Below the pieces are notes generated by a model. That model did no database searches and had not been told where the DNA came from. It worked only from the letters and a program-made list of their open reading frames with translations. A DNA stretch of 64,000 bases from Martelella limonii (GTDB lineage: Bacteria; Pseudomonadota; Alphaproteobacteria; Rhizobiales; Rhizobiaceae): contig NZ_JABUOU010000004.1 in the NCBI RefSeq assembly GCF_013344475.1, positions 271,286 to 335,285 on the forward strand. The letters are read 5' to 3'. Below are positions 46,684-56,901 of the stretch, piece by piece. The position numbers and the translations under genes are program-made. Within the stretch, counting starts at the first letter, position 1, and each line of letters opens with the position of its first letter.

Positions 46684-47049
46684 CTATCGTGTGACGCCGG
46701 AAACCTTACGCGACAATCCGGTGATGCGTTCGGCAAGGCTTTCGAGCCTGGCTGCAAGCTCATCGGCTTCGGCGGCACGGTTTGCATCGGCGGAACCGGC
46801 GCTCTTTCGAAGCGCGGAAAGCTCTGCCGCATTGGCGTCGACGGCTGCCTGCAGATCGTGAAGCTCATCCATGATCATGATACCCGCCATCACCGTCAGA
46901 CGCAGGTCGCCGATCTCGCCGAAACTGCCACGCAGGTTGGCGATATAGGAATCGAACCGTGCGGCGAGATCCAGAAGATGATCCTCCTGGCCCTCCTCGC
47001 AGGCCATCCGGTAGGCCTTGCCATCGATGTTGACGGTGACTTGCGCCAT
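46684..47049 (-). CDS. zapA: Cell division protein ZapA
   Basis: This 121-aa Z-ring-associated protein promotes FtsZ bundling. The family core is VTVNIDGKAYRMACEEGQEDHLLDLAARFDSYI, followed by a helical coiled-coil C-terminus. It lies 11 bases after a DUF4164 gene and upstream of 6S RNA, the standard rhizobial order. Confidence 0.93.
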   Translation of the reverse strand: MAQVTVNIDGKAYRMACEEGQEDHLLDLAARFDSYIANLRGSFGEIGDLRLTVMAGIMIMDELHDLQAAVDANAAELSALRKSAGSADANRAAEADELAARLESLAERITGLSRKVSGVTR

Positions 47050-47060
47050 GGATACGCGTC

Positions 47061-47342
47061 CTATTTCTCGTGGGCCAGGACGGAGCGGATGGTTTCCATC
47101 GCCGCCACCAGCCTGCCCGAAACCTCACGGTTGACCTCTTCCAGCCGGTTGGCGCGGAACTGGGCCTGGTCGAGCTCGCGCGCAAGCCCGGCCCTGTCCT
47201 CATGCACGATCCGGACCTCGTTTTCGAGGTCCTGACGGTTCTGCAGATTTTCGGCGCGGGCATCGAGCGCGCTTTCGAGCCCGGCAAACGCCTTTTCGAG
47301 CGATGCGAGAGCTTCACCCAGCCGGTCAGTATGTGCGACCAT
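47061..47342 (-). CDS. DUF4164 coiled-coil protein
   Basis: This 93-aa protein is almost all coiled coil (RLGEALASLEKAFAGLESALDARA...LENEVRIVHEDRAGLARELDQAQ). The start 47342 (MVAHTDRL) is chosen as the first Met before the helical region; the frame extends to 47402. It matches DUF4164, found just upstream of zapA in Rhizobiales, so a cell-division accessory role is plausible but unproven. Confidence 0.82.
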   Translation of the reverse strand: MVAHTDRLGEALASLEKAFAGLESALDARAENLQNRQDLENEVRIVHEDRAGLARELDQAQFRANRLEEVNREVSGRLVAAMETIRSVLAHEK

Positions 47343-47788
47343 TCGTAAGAACCCCACCCCGTGATGGAATTTGACCCGGCATCCTGCGCAAAACCATCGC
47401 ACTGCCGCACGCGAATCGCCAAGATGCTCTAATTTTCATTGCGATCTTAGGAAGAGTTAACAGCAGAGGTCAACGCAGCGTGAAGGTTGTCAATAGGAAA
47501 CTTGGTTGCTGCAGGCAAACATTGCCGCTCGGCAGATGATGCTGACGCCACCGGGCCGGGCATGGCGAGCGGGATACGCGCAATGCGGGACATTTAAGCG
47601 GTGGCAGGGCGTTTGGAAATGGTGTACGGTCCCGACGTTTTCGGGCGGGCAAGGCGCGTTTGGGATGCAGCCTTGCCTGGAGCCGGAACATTAAGAATAG
47701 TTTCACCGGCAGCATTGCCGTCCAGCGATTTCGCCGGTAATCCGTCGACCGATGTCATTCCCACAGACTTGAAGAAGCGAAGAGCAAC
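47343..47788. other. Divergent promoter region of zapA operon and tkt
   Basis: No gene is seen. It must contain promoters for the leftward DUF4164-zapA unit and for tkt. GTTAAC (47456-47461) and GTCAAC (47469-47474) form an imperfect direct pair near an AT-rich patch; I cannot assign a regulator. Confidence 0.4.
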
Positions 47789-49771
47789 ATGACTTCTCTT
47801 GATAAACACAACCGGATGGCCAACGCGATCCGTTTCCTCTCCATGGATGCCGTGCAGAAGGCGAATTCCGGCCACCCCGGCCTGCCGATGGGCGCGGCCG
47901 ACGTCGCGACCGTTCTGTTTACCCGATTCATGCGCTTCGATCCGAAGAACCCTGACTGGCCGAACCGCGACCGCTTCGTCCTGTCGGCCGGCCACGGCTC
48001 GATGCTGCTCTACTCTCTGCTCTATCTCCTCGGCTACGAGGACATGACGATCGAGGACATCAAGAACTTCCGTCAGCTGGGTTCCAAGACCGCCGGCCAC
48101 CCGGAATACGGCCATGCCTCCGGCATCGAGACCACCACCGGTCCGCTCGGCCAGGGCATTGCCAATGCACTCGGCATGGCCATTGCCGAGCGCAAGCTTG
48201 CCGAAGAATTCGGCGAAGAGCTGATGGACCACTATACCTATGCGCTGTGCGGCGACGGTTGCCTGATGGAAGGCATCAGCCAGGAAGCCATCGCGCTTGC
48301 AGGCCATCTGAAGCTCAACAAGCTGATCCTGTTCTGGGACAACAACTCGATCACCATCGACGGCGCCGTTTCGCTGTCCGATTCGACCGACCAGCACGCC
48401 CGCTTCCGCGCCTGCAACTGGCACACGATCGACATTGACGGCCACAATCCCGATGAGATCGCTTCTGCCATCGAAGAAGCCCACAAGTCCGACAAGCCGA
48501 CGATGATCGCCTGCAAGACGACCATTGGCTACGGCTCGCCGAAGAAGGCTGGCACCAACAAGGTTCATGGCTCGCCGCTCGGCGACGAGGAAATTGCCGC
48601 GACCCGCAAGGCGCTCGGCTGGGAATACCCGGCCTTTGAAGTTCCGGAAGACGTTCTCGACGCATGGCGCGTTGCAGGCCTTCGCTCCACCAAGACGCGC
48701 GTTGAATGGGAAGAAAAGCTCGACGACGCCAAGGCGGACGTCAAGGCCGAGTTCAACCGCCGCTTCGCCGGCGATCTTCCCGGCGGGTTCGACCGTGCGA
48801 TCCAGAAGTACAAGAAGGAACTTGCCGAGGAGAAGCCGAAGCTTGCCTCGCGCAAATCCTCGCAGAACGCGCTGGAAGTCATCAACGGCGTCGTGCCGGA
48901 AACCTTTGGCGGCTCTGCCGACCTGACGGGTTCCAACAACACCAACACCAGCCAGACCGCGCCGATCACGCCGGATGATTTCTCCGGCCGGTTCATGCAT
49001 TGGGGCATCCGCGAACATGCCATGGCAGCGGCCATGAACGGCATCGCGCTCCATGGCGGCCTGATCCCCTATTCCGGCGGCTTCCTGATCTTCTCCGATT
49101 ACTGCCGCACCTCGGTGCGTCTGGCAGCGCTGATGGGCATTCGCGTCATCCACGTCTGGACGCATGATTCCATCGGCGTCGGCGAAGACGGCCCGACCCA
49201 TGAGCCCGTCGAGCAGATGGCCTCGCTGCGCGCCGTGCCGAACCTTCTGATGTTCCGCCCGGCCGATGCGATGGAGACCGCAGAATGCTGGCAGCTGGCG
49301 CTCGAAAGCCGCGACGCGCCGTCCGGCATTGCGCTGACCCGCCAGAACCTGCCGGCCGTGCGCACCCAGTTCACCGAGAAGAACCTCTGCGCAACCGGCG
49401 CCTATGATCTGATCCCGGCCAACGAAGCCGAAGTGACGATCTTCGCTGCCGGTTCCGAAGTCGGCCTCGCGGTCGAAGCCCAGAAGACGCTGAGCGGCAA
49501 GGGGATCTCCACCCGCGTCGTTTCCGTGCCCTGCATGGAGCTGTTCTTCAAGCAGCCGGAAGCATACCGGAAGGCCATCATCGGCAATTCGCCGATCAAG
49601 GTCGGCGTTGAAGCAGGCCTGCGCATGGGCTGGGACGATTTCATCGGTTCGGATGGCATCTTCATCGGCATGACCGGTTACGGCGCATCCGGCAATGGCG
49701 AAGCGCTGTTCGAGCACTTCGGCATCACCGCCGATGCCGTCGTCAAGGCCGTGGAAAAGAAGCGCGCCTGA
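47789..49771 (+). CDS. tkt: Transketolase
   Basis: This thiamine-diphosphate enzyme of the pentose phosphate and Calvin pathways transfers two-carbon units between sugars. It has 660 aa. Motifs include [15 protein letters not shown], the ThDP-binding GDGCLMEG...[12 protein letters not shown] and the C-terminal [16 protein letters not shown]. It is followed by gap, so two central carbon genes lie in series, each probably with its own promoter because 211 bases separate them. Confidence 0.96.
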   Translation: MTSLDKHNRMANAIRFLSMDAVQKANSGHPGLPMGAADVATVLFTRFMRFDPKNPDWPNRDRFVLSAGHGSMLLYSLLYLLGYEDMTIEDIKNFRQLGSKTAGHPEYGHASGIETTTGPLGQGIANALGMAIAERKLAEEFGEELMDHYTYALCGDGCLMEGISQEAIALAGHLKLNKLILFWDNNSITIDGAVSLSDSTDQHARFRACNWHTIDIDGHNPDEIASAIEEAHKSDKPTMIACKTTIGYGSPKKAGTNKVHGSPLGDEEIAATRKALGWEYPAFEVPEDVLDAWRVAGLRSTKTRVEWEEKLDDAKADVKAEFNRRFAGDLPGGFDRAIQKYKKELAEEKPKLASRKSSQNALEVINGVVPETFGGSADLTGSNNTNTSQTAPITPDDFSGRFMHWGIREHAMAAAMNGIALHGGLIPYSGGFLIFSDYCRTSVRLAALMGIRVIHVWTHDSIGVGEDGPTHEPVEQMASLRAVPNLLMFRPADAMETAECWQLALESRDAPSGIALTRQNLPAVRTQFTEKNLCATGAYDLIPANEAEVTIFAAGSEVGLAVEAQKTLSGKGISTRVVSVPCMELFFKQPEAYRKAIIGNSPIKVGVEAGLRMGWDDFIGSDGIFIGMTGYGASGNGEALFEHFGITADAVVKAVEKKRA

Positions 49772-49782
49772 TTTTGAAAAGC

Positions 49783-49815
49783 CGTAGCGTCCGGCTGTTC
49801 GAGCCGGACGCTACG
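49783..49815 (+). terminator. Hairpin after tkt
   Basis: CGTAGCGTCCGGCT (49783-49796) pairs perfectly over 14 bp with AGCCGGACGCTACG (49802-49815) around a 5-base loop. No T-run follows, so it could be a terminator helped by Rho, an mRNA stabiliser or a processing signal between tkt and gap. Confidence 0.6.
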
Positions 49816-49982
49816 CATCGAATTGTCGCAGACCGAAGATGTTTGCTGCAATTGCGATCGTAACCGCTTATATCGGGGCCGAGGCCTCGCAAGACCGTTG
49901 TCTCCGCTCCCTTTCCGGAAGCTCTCAGAGATGGGCGGCCTTGAGACTTTTCGAAACTATTCGCGAATAGGGAGTTTCTGAC

Positions 49983-50984
49983 ATGACTGTTAAAGTTGCC
50001 ATCAATGGTTTTGGCCGTATCGGCCGCAATGTTCTGCGCGCCATCATCGAATCCGGCCGCACCGACATCGAAGTCGTTGCCATCAACGACCTCGGCCCGG
50101 TTGAAACCAACGCGCATCTTCTCAAGTACGATTCCGTTCATGGCCGTTTCCCGCATGAGGTCAAGGTCGATGGCGACACCATCGATGCCGGCCGCGGCCC
50201 GATGCGCGTCACCGCCATTCGCGACCCCAAGGACCTGCCCTGGAGCGACGTCGACATCGCGCTCGAATGCACCGGCATCTTCACGGCCAAGGAAAAGGCC
50301 GAAATGCTGCTGGCAAGCGGCGCGAAGCGCGTTCTGGTTTCCGCTCCGTCGGCCGGCGCCGACAAGACCATCGTCTACGGCGTCAACCATGACAGCCTGA
50401 CCAAGGACGACATCATCGTCTCCAACGGCTCGTGCACCACCAACTGCCTGGCGCCCGTTGCCTATGTGCTGCATGAAAAGTTCGGCATCGAGCGTGGCTA
50501 CATGACCACGATCCACTCCTACACCGGCGACCAGCCGACGCTGGACACGATGCACAAGGACCTCTACCGCGCCCGTGCCGCCGCCCTTTCCATGATCCCG
50601 ACCTCGACGGGTGCTGCAAAGGCGATCGGCCTCGTCGTTCCGGAACTGAAGGGCAAGCTCGACGGTTCGTCGATCCGCGTGCCGACCCCGAACGTCTCGG
50701 TCGTCGACCTGAAGTTCGTTCCGAGCCGCGATGTCACGGAAGAAGAAATCAATGCAGCGATCAAGGAAGCCGCCGAAGGCAAGCTGAAGGGCGTTCTGGA
50801 ATACAGCGAAGAGCCGCTGGTCTCCCGCGACTTCAACCACGACCCGGCATCCTCGATCTTCTCTGCACAGCAGACCAAGGTTCTGGAAGGCAAGCTCGTG
50901 CGCATCCTGTCGTGGTACGACAATGAGTGGGGCTTCTCCAACCGCATGGGCGACGTCGCCGTTGCCATGGGCAAGCTGCTGTAA
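49983..50984 (+). CDS. gap: Glyceraldehyde-3-phosphate dehydrogenase
   Basis: This class I NAD-dependent enzyme of glycolysis and gluconeogenesis has 333 aa. The Rossmann start is [16 protein letters not shown], the active-site Cys is in [13 protein letters not shown], with the catalytic His in [10 protein letters not shown] and the terminal [12 protein letters not shown]. Ala of the usual SNASCTTN motif is Gly here. The ribosome site is GGGAG 10 bases before ATG 49983. Confidence 0.96.
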   Translation: MTVKVAINGFGRIGRNVLRAIIESGRTDIEVVAINDLGPVETNAHLLKYDSVHGRFPHEVKVDGDTIDAGRGPMRVTAIRDPKDLPWSDVDIALECTGIFTAKEKAEMLLASGAKRVLVSAPSAGADKTIVYGVNHDSLTKDDIIVSNGSCTTNCLAPVAYVLHEKFGIERGYMTTIHSYTGDQPTLDTMHKDLYRARAAALSMIPTSTGAAKAIGLVVPELKGKLDGSSIRVPTPNVSVVDLKFVPSRDVTEEEINAAIKEAAEGKLKGVLEYSEEPLVSRDFNHDPASSIFSAQQTKVLEGKLVRILSWYDNEWGFSNRMGDVAVAMGKLL

Positions 50985-51012
50985 GCTTTCCGAAGCATTA
51001 TCGATTGCGATT

Positions 51013-51041
51013 GAGGCCGGGGTCATCCCGGCCTCTTTTTT
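51013..51041 (+). terminator. Intrinsic terminator after gap
   Basis: GAGGCCGGG (51013-51021) pairs with CCCGGCCTC (51027-51035), followed by TTTTTT. This is a classical Rho-independent terminator 29 bases after the gap stop. Confidence 0.92.
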
Positions 51042-51100
51042 GTTGGCCATTCCCGAAGCGCTGTCGGCTCTGGCAGAGCGTGCAAGCAGCGTTCATCGTG

Positions 51101-51238
51101 TGGCCTGGATGCTCGTGTCAAGCACGCGCATGACACGGCGTGGGTTGTGCGGCAGAGGATGACGGCGGCTGTTTTTCCAACACCCTCTCCTCCTCTCCTT
51201 GTCACCCTCGAGCTTAACCCGAGGGTCCAGGCGGCACT
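51101..51238. repeat. Dispersed palindromic repeat, copy 2
   Basis: TGGCCTGGATGCTCGTGTCAAGC (starting 51101, ending in ATGAC) and TGTCACCCTCGAGCTTAACC...GGTCCAGGCGGCACT (51200-51238) are related to the arms of the repeat at 39693-39809, but in the opposite order, with the CCAGG ends outward. About 60 unrelated bases separate the arms. Confidence 0.65.
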
Positions 51239-51263
51239 CTCCGCGAAGCCGAAAGGGCATGCC

Positions 51264-52178
51264 TCACGCGATCAGCAGCACCAGAACGCCGCAGACCACC
51301 AGGCCGCAGCCCGCCAGTTCCACACGGGTAATCCTTTCCCGGAAGAACAGGACGGAGGTGGCGATGGTGAACAGCATCTCGACCTGCGCCACCGCCTTGA
51401 CGATTGCCGCCTGCTGAAGGGTCATGGCAAAGAACCAGCCAAAGGACGCCGTTGCGCCGACGAAGCCGACGGCAAGCGCCGGGCGCCAGGCACGGATGAC
51501 CTTGCCGAGTTCCTTCCGATCGAAGGCCAACATGTAGGCAAGCATCGCGACCGCCTGCATCACGATCACGACGAGCAGGGTGAACGAGGCCTGCATCACG
51601 CTGTCGGGCTGGGGCAGGCTTGCCGCGAGTGAAAGAGAGGCGGCTCGATAGGAAATGGCCGAAAGTCCGAACAGCGTGCCGGATGCGATCCCGATCATCG
51701 CCGTTCGCGTCATCAGCCCTGAAACCAGCGCCTGAAAGCTGACGGCACTGCGCGACAGCGAAATCAGCATCACGCCGGCGATCGAGATCAGGATTGCGAT
51801 CACCGCAACAGTGGAAATCGTCGCTCCGAAGAACAAAAAGGCGAGGATTGCCGCCTGCGCCGGCTCGGTGCGCGAATAGGCCGTGCCGACCGCGAAATTG
51901 CGGAAGGAAAACAGATAGACCAGCAGAAAGGTCGCGGCGATCTGGCCTGCCGCACCGATCACCGACCACAGCATGAAATCGCCATTGACGGCGGGAACGG
52001 GCCGATGAAGGCCAAAGGCCAGAACAGCGAAATAGAGAGCGGCGAAAGGCACGCCGAAACCGAAACGGGTGAAGGTGGCGCCAAGCGTTGCCATGCGTCC
52101 CTTCAGATATTTCTGAAACGAGGAGCGCAGGTTTTGCAGGAAGGCAGCGGCGAAGGTGATGCCGATCCAGAGTTCCAT
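51264..52178 (-). CDS. EamA/DMT-family transporter
   Basis: This 304-aa membrane protein has about ten helices in two repeats, typical of drug/metabolite exporters. The start 52178 (MELWIGITFAAAFLQN) begins the first helix; the frame is open to 52388, but the upstream residues are not membrane-like. C-terminal repeat residues include SVLFFRERITRVELAG, a normal EamA ending. Substrate is unknown. Confidence 0.85.
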   Translation of the reverse strand: MELWIGITFAAAFLQNLRSSFQKYLKGRMATLGATFTRFGFGVPFAALYFAVLAFGLHRPVPAVNGDFMLWSVIGAAGQIAATFLLVYLFSFRNFAVGTAYSRTEPAQAAILAFLFFGATISTVAVIAILISIAGVMLISLSRSAVSFQALVSGLMTRTAMIGIASGTLFGLSAISYRAASLSLAASLPQPDSVMQASFTLLVVIVMQAVAMLAYMLAFDRKELGKVIRAWRPALAVGFVGATASFGWFFAMTLQQAAIVKAVAQVEMLFTIATSVLFFRERITRVELAGCGLVVCGVLVLLIA

Positions 52179-52429
52179 GGGAAAAGACCTTGATGTGACG
52201 GGAAGGGTTTGACGGCGAGCCGTCAGCCGCTCCGCCCGTTCGCGGTCTTGCAGAACTCGCCAAAGAACCGGGCCGGCAGGCGCTTGCGGTCCTGCAGGAC
52301 GATACGGCATCGTTTCTGGTGGCGTTGTTTCAGCATGCCTTCCTATACCACCGGGGCACGCGCCGCGCCAGTTCTGCGGAAACGCCAAAGTCCATTCCCT
52401 TGGCCGCAGGTCTCTGCCATAAGACGGTC

Positions 52430-53134
52430 ATGACAAAACCGATGACACATCCTCTGAAAACCGATTTCGAAACCGTCCGCGACTGGGTGTTCGATCTCGA
52501 CAACACGCTCTATCCGCATCACGTCAACCTGTTCGCGCAGGTCGACCGCAACATGACCGACTATGTCGCGCGCCTGCTGGCGCTGCCGCATGACGAGGCC
52601 CGCGTGCTGCAGAAGCAGTATTACCGCGAGCATGGCACCACGCTTCAGGGCCTGATGATCAACCACGAGATCGATCCCGACGACTTCCTCGAAAAGGCGC
52701 ATGCGATCGACTATACGGTGATCGAGCCGAACCCGGCGCTTGGCGAGGCGATCCGTGCATTGCCGGGGCGCAAGTTCATCTTCACCAACGGCTCCGTGCC
52801 CCATGCCGAAAAGACGGCGGCCGCCCTCGGCATCCGCGATCACTTTGATGATATCTTCGACATCGTTGCGGCCGGCTATGTGCCGAAGCCGGATGCCGTG
52901 GCCTATCGGAAGTTCCTCGACCGCTCCGGCGTCGACACCGCCCATGCGGCAATGTTCGAGGACCTCCCGCGCAATCTGAAGGAGCCGAAAGCGCTTGGCA
53001 TGCGCACCGTGCTGATCGTGCCGCCCAACCTGGAATACGGGTTCTCGGAAGCCTTCGAGCGGCTCGGCGACGAGACCGGGCACATCGATTACGTGACCGA
53101 AGATCTTGCAGGATTTGTGACAAGTCTAGCATGA
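52430..53134 (+). CDS. Pyrimidine 5'-nucleotidase (HAD family)
   Basis: This 234-aa HAD phosphatase is of the SDT1-like pyrimidine nucleotidase group. Motif I is VFDLDNTLYPHHVNLF with both Asp residues, motif II is FIFTNGSVPHAEK, the Lys is in VPKPDAVAYR, and motif IV is AAMFEDLPRNLKEPKALG. The start 52430 (MTKPMTHPLKTDF) is chosen because the 37 residues before it are not family-like. It should convert UMP/CMP-like nucleotides to nucleosides. Confidence 0.88.
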   Translation: MTKPMTHPLKTDFETVRDWVFDLDNTLYPHHVNLFAQVDRNMTDYVARLLALPHDEARVLQKQYYREHGTTLQGLMINHEIDPDDFLEKAHAIDYTVIEPNPALGEAIRALPGRKFIFTNGSVPHAEKTAAALGIRDHFDDIFDIVAAGYVPKPDAVAYRKFLDRSGVDTAHAAMFEDLPRNLKEPKALGMRTVLIVPPNLEYGFSEAFERLGDETGHIDYVTEDLAGFVTSLA

Positions 53135-53248
53135 TGAACAGAGTATGAATTACCGATTATTCAGGCTACCTGTCCTATAATTAAGTCGTCTTGGCGCCGC
53201 CCCTCACCTATTCTTTCCTCATCGGTCCACCAACACGAGGAAGAAGCC

Positions 53249-53995
53249 ATGAATGGGAAGCAACTGACGATCTCGGCCCTTGCCGCCACGCTGGTGCTCG
53301 GCGCTGCAGCAACCCCGAGCCTCGCCCGCGACATGCGCGGGCCCCAGCCGGAAGGCCGCTTCATATACCTGCTCAAGACCTCCGACGCCAACAAGGACGG
53401 CAAGATCACCGAAGACGAGGTGATCGCCTTTCAGGATGGCCAGTTCGAGGCGATCGACGTCAATGGCGACGGTGTGATCACGCCCGGCGAGTTTGCCGAC
53501 CATCGCAAGGCCCAGATGAAGGCCTTCCGTGACGCCAATCCCCGCCCGCAGGGCAAGATGGCCGCCACTGATGCGGCACCTGGCAAGCCCGCCCCCGGCG
53601 CCAGGATGGCTGCGGAGAACGGCGCTCCCGGAAAGATGCCTGGGCCCGATGGCAAGCCCGGCCCGAAGATGGCCGGCAATGCCGAAAACCAGGCCATGCC
53701 TGGCGGTCAGGACGCCCCGCGCCGCATGGCGATGAATGACGGCGGCCCGCAGCACCGCATGGACGGCAACGACAGGGGCAATATGGGCGAACGGAAGGGC
53801 GACGACCGGAAATGGGGCGGAAAGCCCGGCAATGTCGAACGCATCTTCTTCGTCCGCGCCGATACGGACCGAAGCGGCCAGGTGAGCCAGGAAGAGTTCG
53901 CAAATCTCGCCGCCAAGATGTTCAGCCGCATGGATCGCAACGGCGATATGGTGATCACGATCGAAGACCTGCCGAATCGTCGCCCGATGCCCTGA
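53249..53995 (+). CDS. Exported EF-hand protein
   Basis: This 248-aa protein has a signal peptide (LAATLVLGAAATPSLARD) and four EF-hand-like loops: DANKDGKITEDE, DVNGDGVITPGE, DTDRSGQVSQEE and DRNGDMVITIED, the last lacking the usual Gly at position 6. Between the pairs is a Pro/Gly/Met-rich linker of about 90 residues (PGKPAPGARM, GAPGKMPGPDGKPGPKM) with a collagen-like look. It probably binds Ca2+ in the periplasm. A terminator follows closely, so it is a single-gene unit. Confidence 0.82.
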   Translation: MNGKQLTISALAATLVLGAAATPSLARDMRGPQPEGRFIYLLKTSDANKDGKITEDEVIAFQDGQFEAIDVNGDGVITPGEFADHRKAQMKAFRDANPRPQGKMAATDAAPGKPAPGARMAAENGAPGKMPGPDGKPGPKMAGNAENQAMPGGQDAPRRMAMNDGGPQHRMDGNDRGNMGERKGDDRKWGGKPGNVERIFFVRADTDRSGQVSQEEFANLAAKMFSRMDRNGDMVITIEDLPNRRPMP

Positions 53996-54033
53996 TCGGG
54001 CCACCCGCCGAAACCGATGACCTCCATCGGCAA

Positions 54034-54061
54034 GCCTCCGCCCCACGGCGGGGGCTTTTTT
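54034..54061 (+). terminator. Intrinsic terminator after EF-hand gene
   Basis: GCCTCCGCC (54034-54042) pairs with GGCGGGGGC (54047-54055), followed by six T residues. It is a standard Rho-independent terminator. Confidence 0.9.
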
Positions 54062-54193
54062 CGTTTGCCCTGACCACTGGTTATCCTCGTACACGACACC
54101 CCAAAGATTGACGCCGTGGCTGCCCTCGCTTAGATCGGTTCAGACCAAAGCTTCTCTTTGCGCCCTTAGGCGCGACCGGCACAGGATACCAGC

Positions 54194-55045
54194 ATGACCG
54201 ATCTCACCTCGCTCGAGAAAACCATTGAAGACGCGTTCGAAAACCGCGGCGAAATTTCGGTTTCGACCACCGGCGAGGTGCGCGAGGCCGTCGATGAAGC
54301 GCTGAACCTGCTCGACAGCGGAAAGGCCCGCGTTGCCGAAAGGCAGGAGCACGGTGCCTGGAAGGTCAATCAGTGGCTGAAGAAGGCGGTGCTGCTGTCG
54401 TTCCGCCTGAACGACATGGAAGTGGTCAAGGGCGGCCCCGGCAACGCCACCTGGTGGGACAAGGTGCCCTCCAAGTTCGAAGGCTGGGGCGACAACCAGT
54501 TCCGCGCCGCAGGCTTCCGCGCCGTGCCCAACGCCGTCGTCCGCCGCTCGGCCTATGTGGCTCCGGGCGTGGTGCTGATGCCCTCCTTCGTCAATCTCGG
54601 CGCCTATGTCGGCGAAGGCACGATGGTCGACACCTGGGCCACCGTCGGCTCCTGCGCCCAGATCGGCAAGAATGTGCATCTTTCCGGCGGCGTCGGCATT
54701 GGCGGCGTGCTGGAGCCGATGCAGGCCGGCCCGACCATCATCGAGGACAATTGCTTCATCGGCGCCCGTTCGGAAGTCGTCGAAGGCTGCATCATCCGTG
54801 AGGGCTCGGTGCTCGGCATGGGCGTCTATATCGGCCAGTCGACCAAGATCGTCGATCGCGCCACCGGCGAGATCACCTATGGCGAGGTTCCGCCCTATTC
54901 GGTCGTCGTGGCAGGCTCCCTGCCGGCCGCAAAGCCGATGGGCAATGGCGCTCCGGCTCCGGGCCTCTATTGCGCGGTGATCGTCAAGCGCGTTGACGAG
55001 AAGACCCGTTCCAAGACCGGCATCAACGAACTTTTGCGCGACTGA
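54194..55045 (+). CDS. dapD: Tetrahydrodipicolinate N-succinyltransferase
   Basis: This enzyme of lysine and diaminopimelate synthesis transfers succinyl from succinyl-CoA. It has 283 aa, an N-terminal helical domain and a left-handed beta-helix of hexapeptide repeats ([37 protein letters not shown]). dapE follows 35 bases later, so the two steps are co-expressed. Confidence 0.96.
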   Translation: MTDLTSLEKTIEDAFENRGEISVSTTGEVREAVDEALNLLDSGKARVAERQEHGAWKVNQWLKKAVLLSFRLNDMEVVKGGPGNATWWDKVPSKFEGWGDNQFRAAGFRAVPNAVVRRSAYVAPGVVLMPSFVNLGAYVGEGTMVDTWATVGSCAQIGKNVHLSGGVGIGGVLEPMQAGPTIIEDNCFIGARSEVVEGCIIREGSVLGMGVYIGQSTKIVDRATGEITYGEVPPYSVVVAGSLPAAKPMGNGAPAPGLYCAVIVKRVDEKTRSKTGINELLRD

Positions 55046-55080
55046 GGGCTTTCAATCACCGCTGACCAATCCAGATAGAG

Positions 55081-56268
55081 ATGATGAGCGCCACAGATCC
55101 CGTTGAAAACCTGAAAGCCCTGATCCGCTGCCCTTCCGTTACCCCGGAAGACGGCGGTGCGCTGAGCGCGCTTTCGGACATGCTTGCCCCGCTCGGTTTT
55201 GCGATCGAGCGGATGACGGCAAGCGAAAAGGGCACGCCCGACGTTGAAAATCTCTATGCCCGGCTTGGCACAAGCGGCCCGCATCTGATGTTTGCCGGGC
55301 ACACCGATGTGGTGCCGCCCGGCGATTCGTCCTCGTGGAACCACCCGCCATTTGCGGCCCAGATCGCCGATGGGCGTCTCTATGGCCGCGGCGCCGTCGA
55401 CATGAAGGGCGGTATCGCCTGCTTCATCGCAGCGCTCGCCCGGCACATCGAAAAGAATGGCGCGCCTGCGGGATCGGTCTCGCTCGCGATCACCGGTGAC
55501 GAGGAAGGCCCCGGCATCAACGGCACCGACAAGCTTCTGCAATGGGCGAAGGCCCGCGGCGAAACATGGGATGCGGCCCTTGTCGGCGAGCCGACCAATC
55601 CGGACGCGCTCGGCGACATGATCAAGGTCGGCCGCCGGGGCTCGCTGACCGGCAGGCTGACGGTGACAGGCACCCAGGGCCACGTCGCCTACCCGCATCT
55701 GGCCGACAATCCGCTCCGGCCCATGGCCGCCATGCTCGACGCCCTGATGGGGACGCCGCTCGACGAAGGCACGGATCTGTTTCCGCCGACCAATCTGGAA
55801 GTGACCTCGATCGACACCGGCAATGCGGCCACCAATGTCATTCCCGAAAAGGCGACTGCAACCTTCAACATCCGCTTCAACGACCTCTGGAGCGAGGAAA
55901 CGCTGAAGGCCGAAATCCTGAGCCGTCTCGAACGCGCCGCAGCCGCCGGCCGCAAGTCCCCCGCGCATTTTGCCGTCGCGTGGCTCGGGCGCGTCAGCCC
56001 CGTCTTCCTCACCCGGGACGAACAGCTTGCCGGAAGCCTGTCATCCGCAATCGAGGCCGTGACCGGCCGGACGCCCGCGCTTTCCACCACCGGCGGCACA
56101 TCGGACGCGCGCTTCATCAAGGATTACTGCCCCGTGGTCGAATTCGGCCTGATCAGCCAGACCATGCACAAGGTCGACGAGCACGTGGCGGTCAAGGATC
56201 TGGAAACGCTCACCGAGATCTACCGCGCCTTCATCGAAAGGTGGTTCGCTCGTGCCGCGGCTTGCTGA
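55081..56268 (+). CDS. dapE: Succinyl-diaminopimelate desuccinylase
   Basis: This zinc peptidase-family (M20) enzyme removes succinate in the diaminopimelate pathway, 395 aa. Metal ligands are in FAGHTDVVPPGD, YGRGAVDMKGG, ITGDEEGPGINGT and the C-terminal FGLISQTMHKVDEH. The first of two adjacent ATGs is used. Its 3' end overlaps the next gene's GTG start by 17 bases. Confidence 0.95.
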   Translation: MMSATDPVENLKALIRCPSVTPEDGGALSALSDMLAPLGFAIERMTASEKGTPDVENLYARLGTSGPHLMFAGHTDVVPPGDSSSWNHPPFAAQIADGRLYGRGAVDMKGGIACFIAALARHIEKNGAPAGSVSLAITGDEEGPGINGTDKLLQWAKARGETWDAALVGEPTNPDALGDMIKVGRRGSLTGRLTVTGTQGHVAYPHLADNPLRPMAAMLDALMGTPLDEGTDLFPPTNLEVTSIDTGNAATNVIPEKATATFNIRFNDLWSEETLKAEILSRLERAAAAGRKSPAHFAVAWLGRVSPVFLTRDEQLAGSLSSAIEAVTGRTPALSTTGGTSDARFIKDYCPVVEFGLISQTMHKVDEHVAVKDLETLTEIYRAFIERWFARAAAC

Positions 56269-56836
56269 GGTCCTGTTCTACCTGCGCGGACTTTGGCTTC
56301 TGAGCAAGGCCGATCCGGCCCATGCGCGATATCTCGATTTCACCGAGCGCGGCGTCGCCCGCTCGTTCTGGGCGTTGGCCTATTCCTTCCCGCTGATGGT
56401 CGCAAGCGAGCTTGTGAGCCTGACGCGGCTGGTGCAGCCGTCGATCGACCTTACCGTCATGGCGCTGCTGCGCACCGCGCTGATCCAGGGGCTGAGCTGG
56501 ATGGCGCCGCTGGTGGTGCTGGGCGTCGTCTGCATGGTCTCCGGCCTGCCGCGGGCCTTCCTGAAGATCATCGTCGCCACCAACTGGCTGAGCCTGCCGG
56601 TGAACCTTTTCGCAGCGCTTGCGATCTTCCTGATTGCGACCGGGCTGCAGCCGCTCGCCAGCATCATTCTGCTCTTGTTCCAGATCGTGCTGCTGGCCGC
56701 CTTCCTGTTCGAGGTCCGGATCATCTATCTGCTGATGAGCGAGAAGGTGCTGCCGACCGCAGTGGCCATCATCGCGTCCGCCATCACGGCCCTCCTCGTG
56801 ACCGATATCGGAACCCGTTACATCGTCGGGGTGTGA
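56252..56836 (+). CDS. Conserved membrane protein of unknown function
   Basis: This 194-aa protein has about four to five membrane helices, with SFWALAYSFPLMVASELVSL as a recognisable N-terminal helix. Start is GTG 56252 inside dapE. Similar genes sit next to dapE in other rhizobia, but no function is known to me. Overlap suggests expression with dapE. Confidence 0.72.
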   Translation: MPRLAEVLFYLRGLWLLSKADPAHARYLDFTERGVARSFWALAYSFPLMVASELVSLTRLVQPSIDLTVMALLRTALIQGLSWMAPLVVLGVVCMVSGLPRAFLKIIVATNWLSLPVNLFAALAIFLIATGLQPLASIILLLFQIVLLAAFLFEVRIIYLLMSEKVLPTAVAIIASAITALLVTDIGTRYIVGV

Positions 56837-56901
56837 GACCGCGCTTACTTGACACAGACCTGCGCGCGCGCAAGGATTGCAGCCACATCGGGGGATGACG
56901 C

